Assembly (NCBI GenBank): GCA_024650095.1
Contig: JANKMV010000148.1
Location: 1-5,774, forward strand
DNA: 5,774 bases
Reading direction: 5' to 3'
DNA from: Bacillota bacterium
GTDB taxonomy: Bacteria; Bacillota; Dethiobacteria; Dethiobacterales; Dethiobacteraceae
Position 1 is the first letter of the stretch, and each line of letters starts with the position of its first letter. Below are positions 1-5,774 of this stretch, in pieces. Position numbers and translations under genes: made by a program. The notes under the pieces were generated by a model. It did no database searches. It was not told the DNA's origin and saw only the letters and a program-made list of their open reading frames with translations.

Positions 1-1
1 C

Positions 2-121
2 TTTAAAGAAAATGTGACAACAGTGGGATTCAATATTACGCTGGCCCCTACATACTTCGGGCAGCACGCAGGAATAATATGTCGAATAAGAGAAAATACA
101 GGCAGGAGGGAAGCTTTATGA
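2..121 (+). CDS. Possible C-terminal end of an unidentified upstream gene (partial)
   Basis: This frame is open from the left edge to a TGA at 119-121 and encodes 39 residues. The TGA overlaps the rpiB ATG at 118-120 as ATGA, a junction typical of translationally coupled genes. The peptide contains VGFNITLAPTYFG followed by a basic tail. I do not recognise it with confidence. Its V-G-x-x-[IV]-T-L-A-x-T pattern followed by Gly and Ala is faintly like the C-terminus of the YwlG/TIGR01440 family, which neighbours rpiB and glyA in Bacillus, but that is a guess from memory. The other two forward frames have stops at 4-6 and 15-17, so an upstream gene could instead end there, making this stretch an intergenic leader. 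Confidence 0.3.
   Translation, partial: FKENVTTVGFNITLAPTYFGQHAGIICRIRENTGRREAL
104..110 (+). promoter_or_regulatory. Ribosome-binding site deciding the rpiB start
   Basis: AGGAGGG lies 7 nt before the ATG at 118. It supports that start over the in-frame ATG at 79, which has only a weak AGGA before it and would add 13 residues not usual for RpiB. Confidence 0.8.
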
Positions 122-585
122 AAATTGCCATAGCCAGCGACCACGGAGGTTTTCAACTTAAAACTTATATTGCTACATACTTAGCAGAACAAGGATATGC
201 GTACGAGGACTTCGGTACCATGTCTGCAGAATCGGTGGACTACCCAGATTTCGCGCTTCTTGCCGCCACTGCTGTGGCCAGTGGTGACTGTGACCTGGGC
301 ATTATTTGTTGTGGTACAGGCATTGGTGTTAGTATTGTGGCAAATAAAGTAAAGGGTATTCGTGCAGCTAACTGTCACGATACATTCTCAGCCCGCCTCA
401 GTCGCGAACATAATGACGCCAATGTGCTTACACTAGGCGAACGAGTGATCGGTCGGGGTTTGGCGCTAGAGGTTGTAGACGCTTTCTTGCAGGGCCGCTA
501 TGCGTCAGGCCGTCATGCCTGCCGGGTGGAGAAAATTATAGAAATTGAAGCAACGTTTTGCGGCGAGAGAAAGCCAGCGCCATAA
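118..585 (+). CDS. rpiB: Ribose-5-phosphate isomerase B
   Basis: This cytosolic enzyme interconverts ribulose-5-phosphate and ribose-5-phosphate in the non-oxidative pentose phosphate pathway. The 155-aa length is close to the usual 145-155 aa of the RpiB/LacAB family. It opens with [11 protein letters not shown], where D8-H9 match the conserved N-terminal substrate-binding pair. The core CCGTGIG at residues 64-70 carries the presumed catalytic base Cys65, and is followed by [10 protein letters not shown], a strong RpiB signature. H98 in REHNDANVL and the basic cluster R132, H133 and R136 near the C-terminus match the expected catalytic and phosphate-binding positions. The start at 118 fits the family N-terminus and has an AGGAGGG site 7 nt upstream. 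The stop is 10 nt before glyA, so the genes are probably cotranscribed. LacA/LacB-type isomerases are related, but the motifs and neighbours favour RpiB. Confidence 0.95.
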   Translation: MKIAIASDHGGFQLKTYIATYLAEQGYAYEDFGTMSAESVDYPDFALLAATAVASGDCDLGIICCGTGIGVSIVANKVKGIRAANCHDTFSARLSREHNDANVLTLGERVIGRGLALEVVDAFLQGRYASGRHACRVEKIIEIEATFCGERKPAP

Positions 586-595
586 GGAGGAACTC

Positions 596-1831
596 ATGAC
601 CACACTACATTTATTTGATCCGGAAGTTGCTCGTTCCATCGAGAGAGAAATGCAAAGGCAACAGACTCATTTAGAGCTCATTGCTTCCGAAAACTATGTT
701 AGCCGCGCTGTGCTCGAAGCTCAAGGCTCTGTATTAACCAATAAGTATGCCGAGGGCTACCCAGGCAAGCGCTATTATGGTGGCTGTGAGTATGTGGATG
801 AAGCGGAAGCATTAGCACTAGAGCGAGCAAAAGTGCTATTTTCTGCCGAACATGCCAATGTGCAACCCCACTCCGGAGCCAGTGCTAATTTAGCCGTCTA
901 TTTAGCGGCACTTAAGGTGGGTGACACGATTTTAGGCATGAATCTTGCCCATGGCGGACATCTCACTCATGGTGCACCCGTTAGTATTTCGGGTAAATAT
1001 TTTAATGCTGTTTCCTATGGTGTGCGACAGGAAACGGGTTATATCGATTATGATGAAGTGGCAACGCTCGCCAAAAAGTATAAGCCACGCATTATTGTGG
1101 CGGGAGCCAGTGCCTACCCTCGGATTATAGACTTCGCTGCCTTTCGGCAAATTGCGGACCAGGTAGGCGCCTATCTGATGGTGGATATCGCCCATATTGC
1201 CGGTCTGGTGGCAGCGGGCATGCATCCTTCACCCGTACCCTTTGCGGAGTTTGTGACAACCACAACCCACAAAACGCTGCGTGGCCCACGCGGTGGCATG
1301 ATCCTCTGTCGCCAAGAGTATGCAGCCGCGGTGGATAAGGCTATTTTCCCTGGCTTGCAAGGTGGACCGCTGATGCATGTGATTGCGGCCAAAGCGGTGA
1401 GCTTTAAAGAGGCACTACAGCCGGAATTTGCCACCTATGCGCGCCAAGTTGTGGCCAATGCCAAAACGCTAGCCTCGCGTCTCACTACTGCTGGGTTCAA
1501 CCTAGTCTCTGGTGGTACAGATAATCACCTTATGCTCGTGGACCTCCGCAGCAAGGGGTTGACGGGTAAGCTGGCAGAAGAGATATTAGGTGAAGTGGGA
1601 ATTACGATTAACAAAAATACAGTCCCCTTTGATACAGAAAGTCCTTTTGTAACCAGCGGCATTCGCATTGGCACCGCAGCGGTCACCTCCCGTGGCATGC
1701 AGGAGCCACAAATGGAACAGATTGCCGCTTTGATTACGGAAACACTCCATAGTAAAGGAGATGAGAAGGTGCAAGCACAAATTAGGCAACGTGTTACAGA
1801 GCTGTGCGCGTCCTTCCCCATTTATGGCTAA
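596..1831 (+). CDS. glyA: Serine hydroxymethyltransferase
   Basis: This cytosolic PLP enzyme converts serine and tetrahydrofolate to glycine and 5,10-methylene-tetrahydrofolate, the main one-carbon source for thymidylate, purine and methionine synthesis. The 411-aa length is typical of bacterial SHMT (about 410-420). K226 in [14 protein letters not shown] is the PLP Schiff-base lysine. D197 and H200 in MVDIAHIAG and H122 in GGHLTHG are cofactor contacts. E53 and Y61 in [13 protein letters not shown] are active-site residues, and R357 in SGIRIGT should bind the substrate carboxylate. All expected key residues are present. The start at 596 has AAGGAGG (584-590) 5 nt upstream, directly after the rpiB stop. 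An in-frame ATG at 545 lies inside rpiB and is unlikely. The last 8 nt overlap the start of upp. Confidence 0.98.
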   Translation: MTTLHLFDPEVARSIEREMQRQQTHLELIASENYVSRAVLEAQGSVLTNKYAEGYPGKRYYGGCEYVDEAEALALERAKVLFSAEHANVQPHSGASANLAVYLAALKVGDTILGMNLAHGGHLTHGAPVSISGKYFNAVSYGVRQETGYIDYDEVATLAKKYKPRIIVAGASAYPRIIDFAAFRQIADQVGAYLMVDIAHIAGLVAAGMHPSPVPFAEFVTTTTHKTLRGPRGGMILCRQEYAAAVDKAIFPGLQGGPLMHVIAAKAVSFKEALQPEFATYARQVVANAKTLASRLTTAGFNLVSGGTDNHLMLVDLRSKGLTGKLAEEILGEVGITINKNTVPFDTESPFVTSGIRIGTAAVTSRGMQEPQMEQIAALITETLHSKGDEKVQAQIRQRVTELCASFPIYG

Positions 1832-2456
1832 AATAAAAACATTTATTTATGACCATCCATTGTTGGAAGATAAGCTGGCCCGCCTGCGCGACCGCAATAC
1901 AAATGTAGCACTGTTTCGCCAGCTGGTGGAAGAGATCACGGTTTTAATGCTCTATGAAGTAAGCAAAACGCTACCCTTAACCACACGCGAGGTGGAAACA
2001 CCCCTCACCACCACCACGTGTCGTGTGTTGGCGCGTCCGACACCAGTGCTTGTTCCCATTTTACGTGCCGGGTTAGCCATGGCCGATCCACTACTCAAGC
2101 TTCTCCCCAACTCGCCCGTAGGCCATGTGGGGTTAGCGCGTGATCACGAAACGCTAGAGCCCGTACGTTACCTAGTGAAGCTCCCTCCCATGGCAGATCG
2201 ACCGGTGTGGGTCCTAGATCCCATGCTGGCCACAGGTGGTTCTGTTAGCGAAGCGCTGGGGATTCTCAAAGAACATGGTGCGGACAACATTTCCCTCTTT
2301 TCCATTCTTGCCGCCCCTGAAGGCGTGACACGCTTGGAGCGGGAGCACGGAGATGTAAGCCTTTTTATCGCCACGCTTGATGAACGTCTCAACGAAAAAG
2401 GCTATATTCTACCTGGACTGGGCGATGCGGGCGATCGCTTGTACGGGACAGACTAA
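1824..2456 (+). CDS. upp: Uracil phosphoribosyltransferase
   Basis: This cytosolic salvage enzyme makes UMP and pyrophosphate from uracil and PRPP. The 210-aa length is normal (about 208-210). The N-terminal DHPL motif (residues 10-13) and LRDRNT (21-26) fit the family. VPILRAGL (77-84) supplies the conserved Arg81. The PRPP loop is [10 protein letters not shown] (130-139), and the uracil-binding C-terminal segment is [18 protein letters not shown] (193-210). The start at 1824 lies inside the end of glyA (8-nt overlap) and gives the family N-terminus. There is no good Shine-Dalgarno before it, so it is probably translated by coupling to glyA. An in-frame ATG at 1761 would add 21 residues unlike the family, and its AGGAG touches the ATG directly. 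dCMP deaminase follows after 18 nt. Confidence 0.97.
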   Translation: MAKIKTFIYDHPLLEDKLARLRDRNTNVALFRQLVEEITVLMLYEVSKTLPLTTREVETPLTTTTCRVLARPTPVLVPILRAGLAMADPLLKLLPNSPVGHVGLARDHETLEPVRYLVKLPPMADRPVWVLDPMLATGGSVSEALGILKEHGADNISLFSILAAPEGVTRLEREHGDVSLFIATLDERLNEKGYILPGLGDAGDRLYGTD

Positions 2457-2474
2457 AGAGGGGAGAGAAGAGTT

Positions 2475-2930
2475 ATGCGCCCATCTTGGGATACGTATTT
2501 CATGGAGATTACGCACATGGTGGCCACTCGTTCCACCTGTCTGCGACGCTCCGTAGGTGCTCTTATTATTAAAGATAAACGAATTTTAGCCACCGGCTAT
2601 AACGGCGCTCCCAGTGGGTTGGCCCATTGTGAAGAAGTGGGTTGTATCCGGTCACAAAAGCAAATTCCCTCCGGTGAGCGACACGAACTTTGTCGGGGTC
2701 TTCATGCGGAACAAAATGCCATTTTGCAAGCAGCACTGTACGGCTTTCCCATTTACGGTGCTACCATTTATTGTACTACTCATCCGTGTGTAGTCTGTGC
2801 AAAAATGATTATTAATGCGGGGATGAAGGAAGTTGTGATTACAGGCGCATATCCAGATGAGATGTCGGCCGCGTTGTTAGCGGAGGCAGGAATAGCCGTT
2901 CGATATCTGGAAGAAAAAGAAAAAATTTGA
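2475..2930 (+). CDS. comEB: dCMP deaminase, ComEB type
   Basis: This protein belongs to the zinc-dependent cytidine/deoxycytidylate deaminase superfamily and is expected to turn dCMP into dUMP, the substrate of thymidylate synthase. It has 151 aa, usual for ComEB-like enzymes. The catalytic motif is LHAEQNAI, with zinc ligand H77 and proton-shuttling E79. The other two zinc ligands are C105 and C108 in [18 protein letters not shown] (41-48) is the usual nucleotide-binding turn of dCMP deaminases. An inserted stretch (about 50-76) contains C52, C57, H70 and C73, which may form the second zinc site seen in some family members. The name ComEB comes from its place in the B. subtilis comE operon, but no competence role is implied. 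The start at 2475 follows a purine-rich AGAGGGGAGAG stretch. It is the last gene before the probable terminator. Confidence 0.95.
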   Translation: MRPSWDTYFMEITHMVATRSTCLRRSVGALIIKDKRILATGYNGAPSGLAHCEEVGCIRSQKQIPSGERHELCRGLHAEQNAILQAALYGFPIYGATIYCTTHPCVVCAKMIINAGMKEVVITGAYPDEMSAALLAEAGIAVRYLEEKEKI

Positions 2931-2940
2931 TTATAAATCA

Positions 2941-2987
2941 GGCGTACCTTGAGCGATCTTTATCAAGTATACGCCCATCTCTTTTTT
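2941..2987 (+). terminator. Probable Rho-independent terminator after comEB
   Basis: GGCGTACCTTGA (2941-2952) pairs with TCAAGTATACGCC (2963-2975). This gives six outer base pairs, a small 1x2 internal mismatch, five inner pairs and a 10-nt loop. Six Ts follow at 2982-2987, offset 6 nt from the stem. The offset is larger than ideal, but position (10 nt after the comEB stop) and stem strength support transcript termination. Confidence 0.65.
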
Positions 2988-3204
2988 ACTGACGGGAGAG
3001 CCGCAGATAAAGGTTCAATCTTTATGCTCTTTCTATATACATAAGAACGGGCGCTCGCTACGCTATTTGCCTCCTTTATATCCTCGATTCTATTGGGTTT
3101 TTTATTATTGCGTGGCAATTTTTTATCAATTATGTGACGCTAATTATCCCTGCATTGGTTTCGTTCGTCTTAAGGGCTGGAAAAGGGTACTATAGCTTAA
3201 TTTA

Positions 3205-3234
3205 TTGACAATTGCGACTAATGTTGGTGATAAC
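3205..3234 (+). promoter_or_regulatory. Candidate sigma-A-type promoter for the ATPase operon
   Basis: A perfect -35 hexamer TTGACA (3205-3210) is followed, after 18 bp, by GATAAC (3229-3234), which matches the -10 consensus at four of six positions. It would start transcription near 3241, leaving a leader of about 120 nt before the GTG at 3362. It lies in the most AT-rich part of the gap and is the best-placed promoter-like pair I found. Confidence 0.35.
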
Positions 3235-3272
3235 TTTTTCGGGAGGAATTAATCGTCAGTTGTCGAAGTTAT
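3230..3272. repeat. Inverted repeat overlapping the candidate -10
   Basis: ATAACTT (3230-3236) and AAGTTAT (3266-3272) form a perfect 7-bp dyad with a 29-nt spacer. The left arm overlaps the proposed -10 element. It could be an operator, or chance in AT-rich DNA. Confidence 0.3.
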
Positions 3273-3300
3273 TTCAAATAATCTTAATTAATCATCGAAC

Positions 3301-3342
3301 GCATATGCAAGCAAATTAGTGGGGAATGTAAGCTTGACATGC
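3301..3342 (+). promoter_or_regulatory. Possible leader stem-loop before the AtpZ-like gene
   Basis: GCAT (3301-3304) can pair with ATGC (3339-3342), and CAAGC (3308-3312) with GCTTG (3332-3336). They are separated by a 3x2 internal loop and enclose a 19-nt loop. The structure ends 9 nt before the ribosome-binding site (AGGTGG, 3352-3357) and would lie in the mRNA leader. It has no T-run, so it is not a terminator. Confidence 0.3.
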
Positions 3343-3361
3343 TATAGATAGAGGTGGTGGA

Positions 3362-3562
3362 GTGAAGCCGGGAGATCTTGCTTCTTTAGGAGTGGCCGTA
3401 AAGGTAGCATTAACCATTGCAGGTTCGTTGTTTCTCGGTCTCTATCTAGGGAACTACGTAGGGCGTCGCGTGGGATCCCAACCCTTTTTCTTGATAGGCG
3501 GTATTTTAGTTGGTTTGGGGGCAGGGTTTTGGCAAACGTTTAAAATTTTACTAAAAAAATAA
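3362..3562 (+). CDS. AtpZ/AtpI-like small membrane protein
   Basis: The 66-aa protein has two predicted membrane helices, about residues 9-31 and 41-60. They are joined by a short basic turn (GRRVGSQP, 34-41) and followed by a Lys-rich end (K61, K65, K66). Gly-rich helices, the G-x-x-P turn before the second helix and the closing G-F-W segment match the AtpZ/AtpI-like family (Pfam PF09527). Members are usually encoded just before F-type ATP synthase genes and are proposed to help with ion (Mg2+/Ca2+) supply or rotor-ring assembly. The Asp usual at the end of helix 1 in my recollection of the family is Gly34 here. The start is GTG at 3362, with AGGTGG (3352-3357) 4 nt upstream. It is the first gene of the ATPase operon, 67 nt before the next. 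Its role with a V/A-type enzyme is inferred from position only. Confidence 0.8.
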   Translation: MKPGDLASLGVAVKVALTIAGSLFLGLYLGNYVGRRVGSQPFFLIGGILVGLGAGFWQTFKILLKK

Positions 3563-3613
3563 GCGACTTGCCTACGTCCGCCAACTAGTACAGATAAAAG
3601 TGAAGGTTATAGT

Positions 3614-3621
3614 AAGGAGGT
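3614..3621 (+). promoter_or_regulatory. Strong ribosome-binding site selecting a TTG start
   Basis: AAGGAGGT, close to full anti-Shine-Dalgarno complementarity, lies 8 nt before the TTG at 3630. It makes that non-ATG start more likely than the in-frame GTG at 3636, which would be 14 nt away. Confidence 0.8.
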
Positions 3622-3629
3622 GAAAGCGT

Positions 3630-3953
3630 TTGTTAGTGGAAGTCATCAAAAATATACGTGCCGCCGAAGAAAAAGCGGAGGATATAAAGCTTAATGCACA
3701 GATGGAAGCTCGTAGAATCGTGCGCGAGGCGCAGTCGGCGGCGGTGGAAGCTGTGGAGAAGAGTGTGGCAGAAGCGTCACGACAAGGTCGTGAACTGATG
3801 GCCACAGCTGAAAAAGAAAGTGAAAGCCTGATTGTTCCTATTCAGGAACGTACAGTAGCAGAAATTGAACAGATGGTTGGTGCCGCCCGCAGCAAACAGG
3901 AGGCTGCGATAGCACTGGTCATGGAGAGGATTGTGAAGAGCAAATGGGCATAG
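3630..3953 (+). CDS. ntpF: V/A-type ATPase peripheral-stalk subunit (NtpF/AhaH/G type)
   Basis: The 107-aa hydrophilic protein is almost wholly predicted alpha-helical coiled coil, rich in Ala, Glu, Lys and Arg, with no membrane segment. Length, composition and place directly before subunit I match the small peripheral-stalk subunit of bacterial and archaeal V/A-ATPases. It is called NtpF in Enterococcus hirae and subunit H or G elsewhere. In the complex it pairs with subunit E and links the catalytic A3B3 head to the cytoplasmic arm of subunit I, resisting rotation. The N-terminus LVEVIKNIRAAEEKAEDI resembles the family start. TTG is chosen because of the AAGGAGGT site 8 nt upstream. The 3' end overlaps the preferred start of the next gene by 10 nt. 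As coiled coils resemble each other, the call leans heavily on context. An F-type b-subunit is unlikely because there is no N-terminal membrane helix. Confidence 0.85.
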   Translation: MLVEVIKNIRAAEEKAEDIKLNAQMEARRIVREAQSAAVEAVEKSVAEASRQGRELMATAEKESESLIVPIQERTVAEIEQMVGAARSKQEAAIALVMERIVKSKWA

Positions 3954-5774
3954 CTAACATGAGTAAGGTTTACCTCCTCGCCCACCAGGCCGAAAAGGAC
4001 AAGGTCTTGGAAACATTACAGCAATCGGGCGATGTAGAGATAAACAATATTTCTGAATCCAAGGGAGAGAGTGTTGACTGGGCTGAATTTGTAGAGATTG
4101 ACCAGGAACAAGAAGCTCTTTCGACTCTTGATGCCAAGCTTGCTCAAGTACGTTTCTCCTTGGAATTCCTTCATCGCTATTATCCTATTAAAAAAAGCTT
4201 GCTGAATAGTTTAAGTGGCACGAAACCGAAAATTGAGTCGGCTATGTTCTCCCAACGCGCAGAAGAGTGGGCCCAAGTAAGCGAAAAAGTTTACAGAGCC
4301 TTAAAGCAGATTGATGAAAAATTAATGTATTTACGGAATGAAGAAACTCGTTTACACAATCTTAAAGCACAGCTAACCCCATGGGAAACATTAGAGGTTA
4401 GCCTGGAGGAAATTAAAGCAACAGCAATGGTTCATATGGAACTGGGAGTATTATCGCTATCTCAAATGGAGCTATTAAATGATGAATTACAAGTAGCCCC
4501 AACAACTCTATTCCTTCAGGAAGTCAGTGAACAAAATGGAGACGTGTATGTTTTCGTTTCTTACCATAATAGTGATGCCCTCGTCGTACATGAATTACTG
4601 AAAGAACATGATTTTAGCAAGGAAATGTTTCTGCAGTTAACAGGTACGCCAGCAGACATTCTCCACCAGATATCAGAAGAGCTTGTAGCAATTGAAGAAG
4701 AACGCAAAATAGTACTTACAAAAATACTAGCGCAAGTGGACCAGCGAGAAGCGGTATATTACTACAATGATTATCTGACCGTAGAGCGGGATAAGAAGCA
4801 AGCGGTAGCTAATTTCACGCGCACCGAAAGTGCATTCCTGTTAGAGGGATGGGTACGTTCTAATGATGTAGACCAACTACGTGAACGGCTGGCTAAAAAC
4901 TGTGAAACGGTGGATATGATTATCCGTGAGCCGCTACCAAGAGAAGCGTATCCGATAGCGCTAGAAAACAAAAAGTATATTGCTCCATTTGAATTTATTA
5001 CTAAACTGTATGATCACCCCAGTCCCTACGGACTTGATCCAACTCCGGCAATGGCGCCATTTTTCATTATATTTTTTGGTCTCTGTATGACCGATGCTGG
5101 TTATGGGGTTATCCTAGCTCTTTTGGGTGCTTTAGGACTCTGGGTTATTAAAACTGGAGCTGCTCGTAGGTTGATGTGGATTCTAGTCGGTGGTGGTCTT
5201 TCGACGGTTCTGTTTGGTTGGTTGGTGGGCGGTTGGTTTGGCGTCCCAATATTGGGTGCTCCGCTATTCTTTGATGCCATGGCTAATCCAATGCAAATGC
5301 TTGTTTATGCACTAGCATTAGGTATCTTTCAAATATCTATCGGCATGTTAATTCAGGCTTGGCGCTTGATTAAAGAAGGAAAAGTACTAGATGCACTTTT
5401 CGACGTAGGTTTATGGTTCTTACTGTTTATTGGATTGGCAATGTATGCTCTTCCCCAAACAGCATCACTCGCACCTAAGGTGGCTTTAGCTGCCGTGGTA
5501 GGTTTGATTGTAACCCAGGGACGTGCACAGGAAGGCCTTGTTAAGAAATTCCTTTCTGGACTGCTATCTCTTTATAATATTACGGGGTACATCAGTGATG
5601 TGTTATCATACTCTCGTCTGATGGCGCTTGGCTTGGCTACGGGTGTAATTGCGTTGGCCATCAATACCATGGCGGGGCTTCTAACAGGCAGCATTTTGGG
5701 TTATCTCATCATGATACCTCTTTTACTTGTCGGTCACACATTTAATGTTGTAATTAATGCACTGGGTTCCTATA
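3944..5774 (+). CDS. ntpI: V/A-type ATPase membrane subunit I (partial, 3' end beyond window)
   Basis: This is the stator subunit of the membrane sector. With the K/c-ring it forms the two half-channels for H+ or Na+. The frame is open from 3944 to the right edge, 610 residues, of roughly 640-660 usual. Residues 1-365 form the cytoplasmic arm, with helical coiled-coil stretches around 100-150 and 240-285 and the conserved ESAFLLEGWV (295-304). The membrane part begins at TPAMAPFFIIFFG (367-379), followed by TDAGYG, and has several hydrophobic helices. YISDVLSYSRLMALGLATGV contains R558, the conserved ion-path arginine of the a/I family. The end, GHTFNVVINALGSY, stops just before the second conserved arginine expected. 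The start at 3944 (MGIANMSKVYLLAHQAEKD) fits the family N-terminus and overlaps ntpF by 10 nt. ATG 3959 is an alternative without an obvious Shine-Dalgarno. Ion specificity cannot be read from this subunit. Confidence 0.95.
   Translation, partial: MGIANMSKVYLLAHQAEKDKVLETLQQSGDVEINNISESKGESVDWAEFVEIDQEQEALSTLDAKLAQVRFSLEFLHRYYPIKKSLLNSLSGTKPKIESAMFSQRAEEWAQVSEKVYRALKQIDEKLMYLRNEETRLHNLKAQLTPWETLEVSLEEIKATAMVHMELGVLSLSQMELLNDELQVAPTTLFLQEVSEQNGDVYVFVSYHNSDALVVHELLKEHDFSKEMFLQLTGTPADILHQISEELVAIEEERKIVLTKILAQVDQREAVYYYNDYLTVERDKKQAVANFTRTESAFLLEGWVRSNDVDQLRERLAKNCETVDMIIREPLPREAYPIALENKKYIAPFEFITKLYDHPSPYGLDPTPAMAPFFIIFFGLCMTDAGYGVILALLGALGLWVIKTGAARRLMWILVGGGLSTVLFGWLVGGWFGVPILGAPLFFDAMANPMQMLVYALALGIFQISIGMLIQAWRLIKEGKVLDALFDVGLWFLLFIGLAMYALPQTASLAPKVALAAVVGLIVTQGRAQEGLVKKFLSGLLSLYNITGYISDVLSYSRLMALGLATGVIALAINTMAGLLTGSILGYLIMIPLLLVGHTFNVVINALGSY

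Larger units (their letters stand above)
2931..3361. other. AT-rich intergenic gap between the two operons
   Basis: This is 431 nt without a convincing gene. It contains the terminator (2941-2987) and an AT-rich inverted repeat ATAAAG/CTTTAT (3007-3012 and 3020-3025). A hydrophobic stop-free frame lacking a start codon covers 3011-3208. The second half holds a candidate promoter (3205-3234), an ATAACTT/AAGTTAT dyad, a direct repeat and a possible leader stem-loop before the next gene. GC drops to about 30% in 3181-3240 by manual count. I could not match any known riboswitch or RNA family by eye. Confidence 0.7.

Noticed and set aside
79..117. In-frame ATG at 79 as the rpiB start, adding 13 residues
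   Set aside because: The RpiB family starts at [11 protein letters not shown], and the strong AGGAGGG at 104-110 serves the ATG at 118.
181..2392. Open frames on the minus strand and in other + frames inside rpiB, glyA and upp
   Set aside because: They are shadows of well-identified genes, without ribosome-binding sites or family features.
3004..3027. ATAAAG/CTTTAT hairpin (3007-3025) as a second terminator
   Set aside because: The stem is all A/T except one pair and no T-run follows. ATAAAG can equally pair with CTTTATC at 2958-2964, so no single structure is favoured.
3221..3319. 32-codon ORF starting ATG at 3221 as a leader peptide
   Set aside because: It has no ribosome-binding site, overlaps the candidate promoter -10, and its start would lie upstream of the predicted transcript start.
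3334..3348. Second TTGACA (3334-3339) with TATAGA (3343-3348) as a promoter
   Set aside because: The two hexamers are only 3 nt apart, and at 17-18 bp from the TTGACA there is only GTGGAG-like sequence. A TG-extended -10 reading of TGCTATAGA would put the transcript start at the ribosome-binding site.
4771..4971. Minus-strand 66-codon frame inside subunit I
   Set aside because: It lies opposite a clear conserved coding region and shows no recognisable protein features.
3630..5774. Base-composition step suggesting the ATPase operon was recently acquired
   Set aside because: Manual counts give about 57-60% GC in parts of glyA/upp and about 38% in parts of the subunit I arm. However, part of ntpF (3721-3780) is about 67% and the subunit I membrane part reaches about 53%, so the pattern follows protein content rather than a clean border.

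Overview
The window looks like chromosomal DNA of an anaerobic or fermentative Firmicute (Bacillota). Every gene is on the + strand, ribosome-binding sites are strong AGGAGG-type, GTG and TTG starts are used, and the order rpiB-glyA-upp-comEB next to a rotary ATPase operon recalls Clostridia and Negativicutes. That placement rests on gene order and protein character, not on a database search, and no genus is claimed.

Left half (about 2-2930) is a tightly packed housekeeping operon. A possible C-terminal tail of an unidentified upstream gene (2-121) overlaps the start of rpiB (118-585, ribose-5-phosphate isomerase B). glyA (596-1831, serine hydroxymethyltransferase) follows, then upp (1824-2456, uracil phosphoribosyltransferase, overlapping glyA by 8 nt) and a ComEB-type dCMP deaminase (2475-2930). 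The products fit together in nucleotide supply. RpiB makes ribose-5-phosphate, the precursor of PRPP. Upp uses PRPP to salvage uracil to UMP. dCMP deaminase gives dUMP, and GlyA gives the methylene-tetrahydrofolate needed to convert dUMP to dTMP. This link is inferred from known pathways. A stem-loop with a nearby T-run at 2941-2987 probably ends the transcript.

Middle (2931-3361) is a 431-nt AT-rich gap with no convincing gene. It holds the terminator, several inverted and direct repeats, one plausible sigma-A-type promoter (3205-3234), and a possible leader stem-loop just before the next ribosome-binding site. One stop-free hydrophobic frame (3011-3208) lacks a start codon.

Right half (3362-5774) is the start of a V/A-type rotary ATPase operon. 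It opens with a 66-aa two-helix AtpZ/AtpI-like membrane protein (GTG start), followed by the small coiled-coil peripheral-stalk subunit (NtpF/AhaH type, TTG start) and then the large membrane subunit I (NtpI). Subunit I runs off the right edge after 610 residues. The order F-I matches the start of known bacterial ntp operons, so the K (c-ring) subunit and the A/B catalytic subunits are expected downstream. The most notable point is that a small protein of a family usually found with F-type ATP synthases heads a V/A-type operon. I see no clear previously undescribed system, mobile element, CRISPR array or RNA gene.
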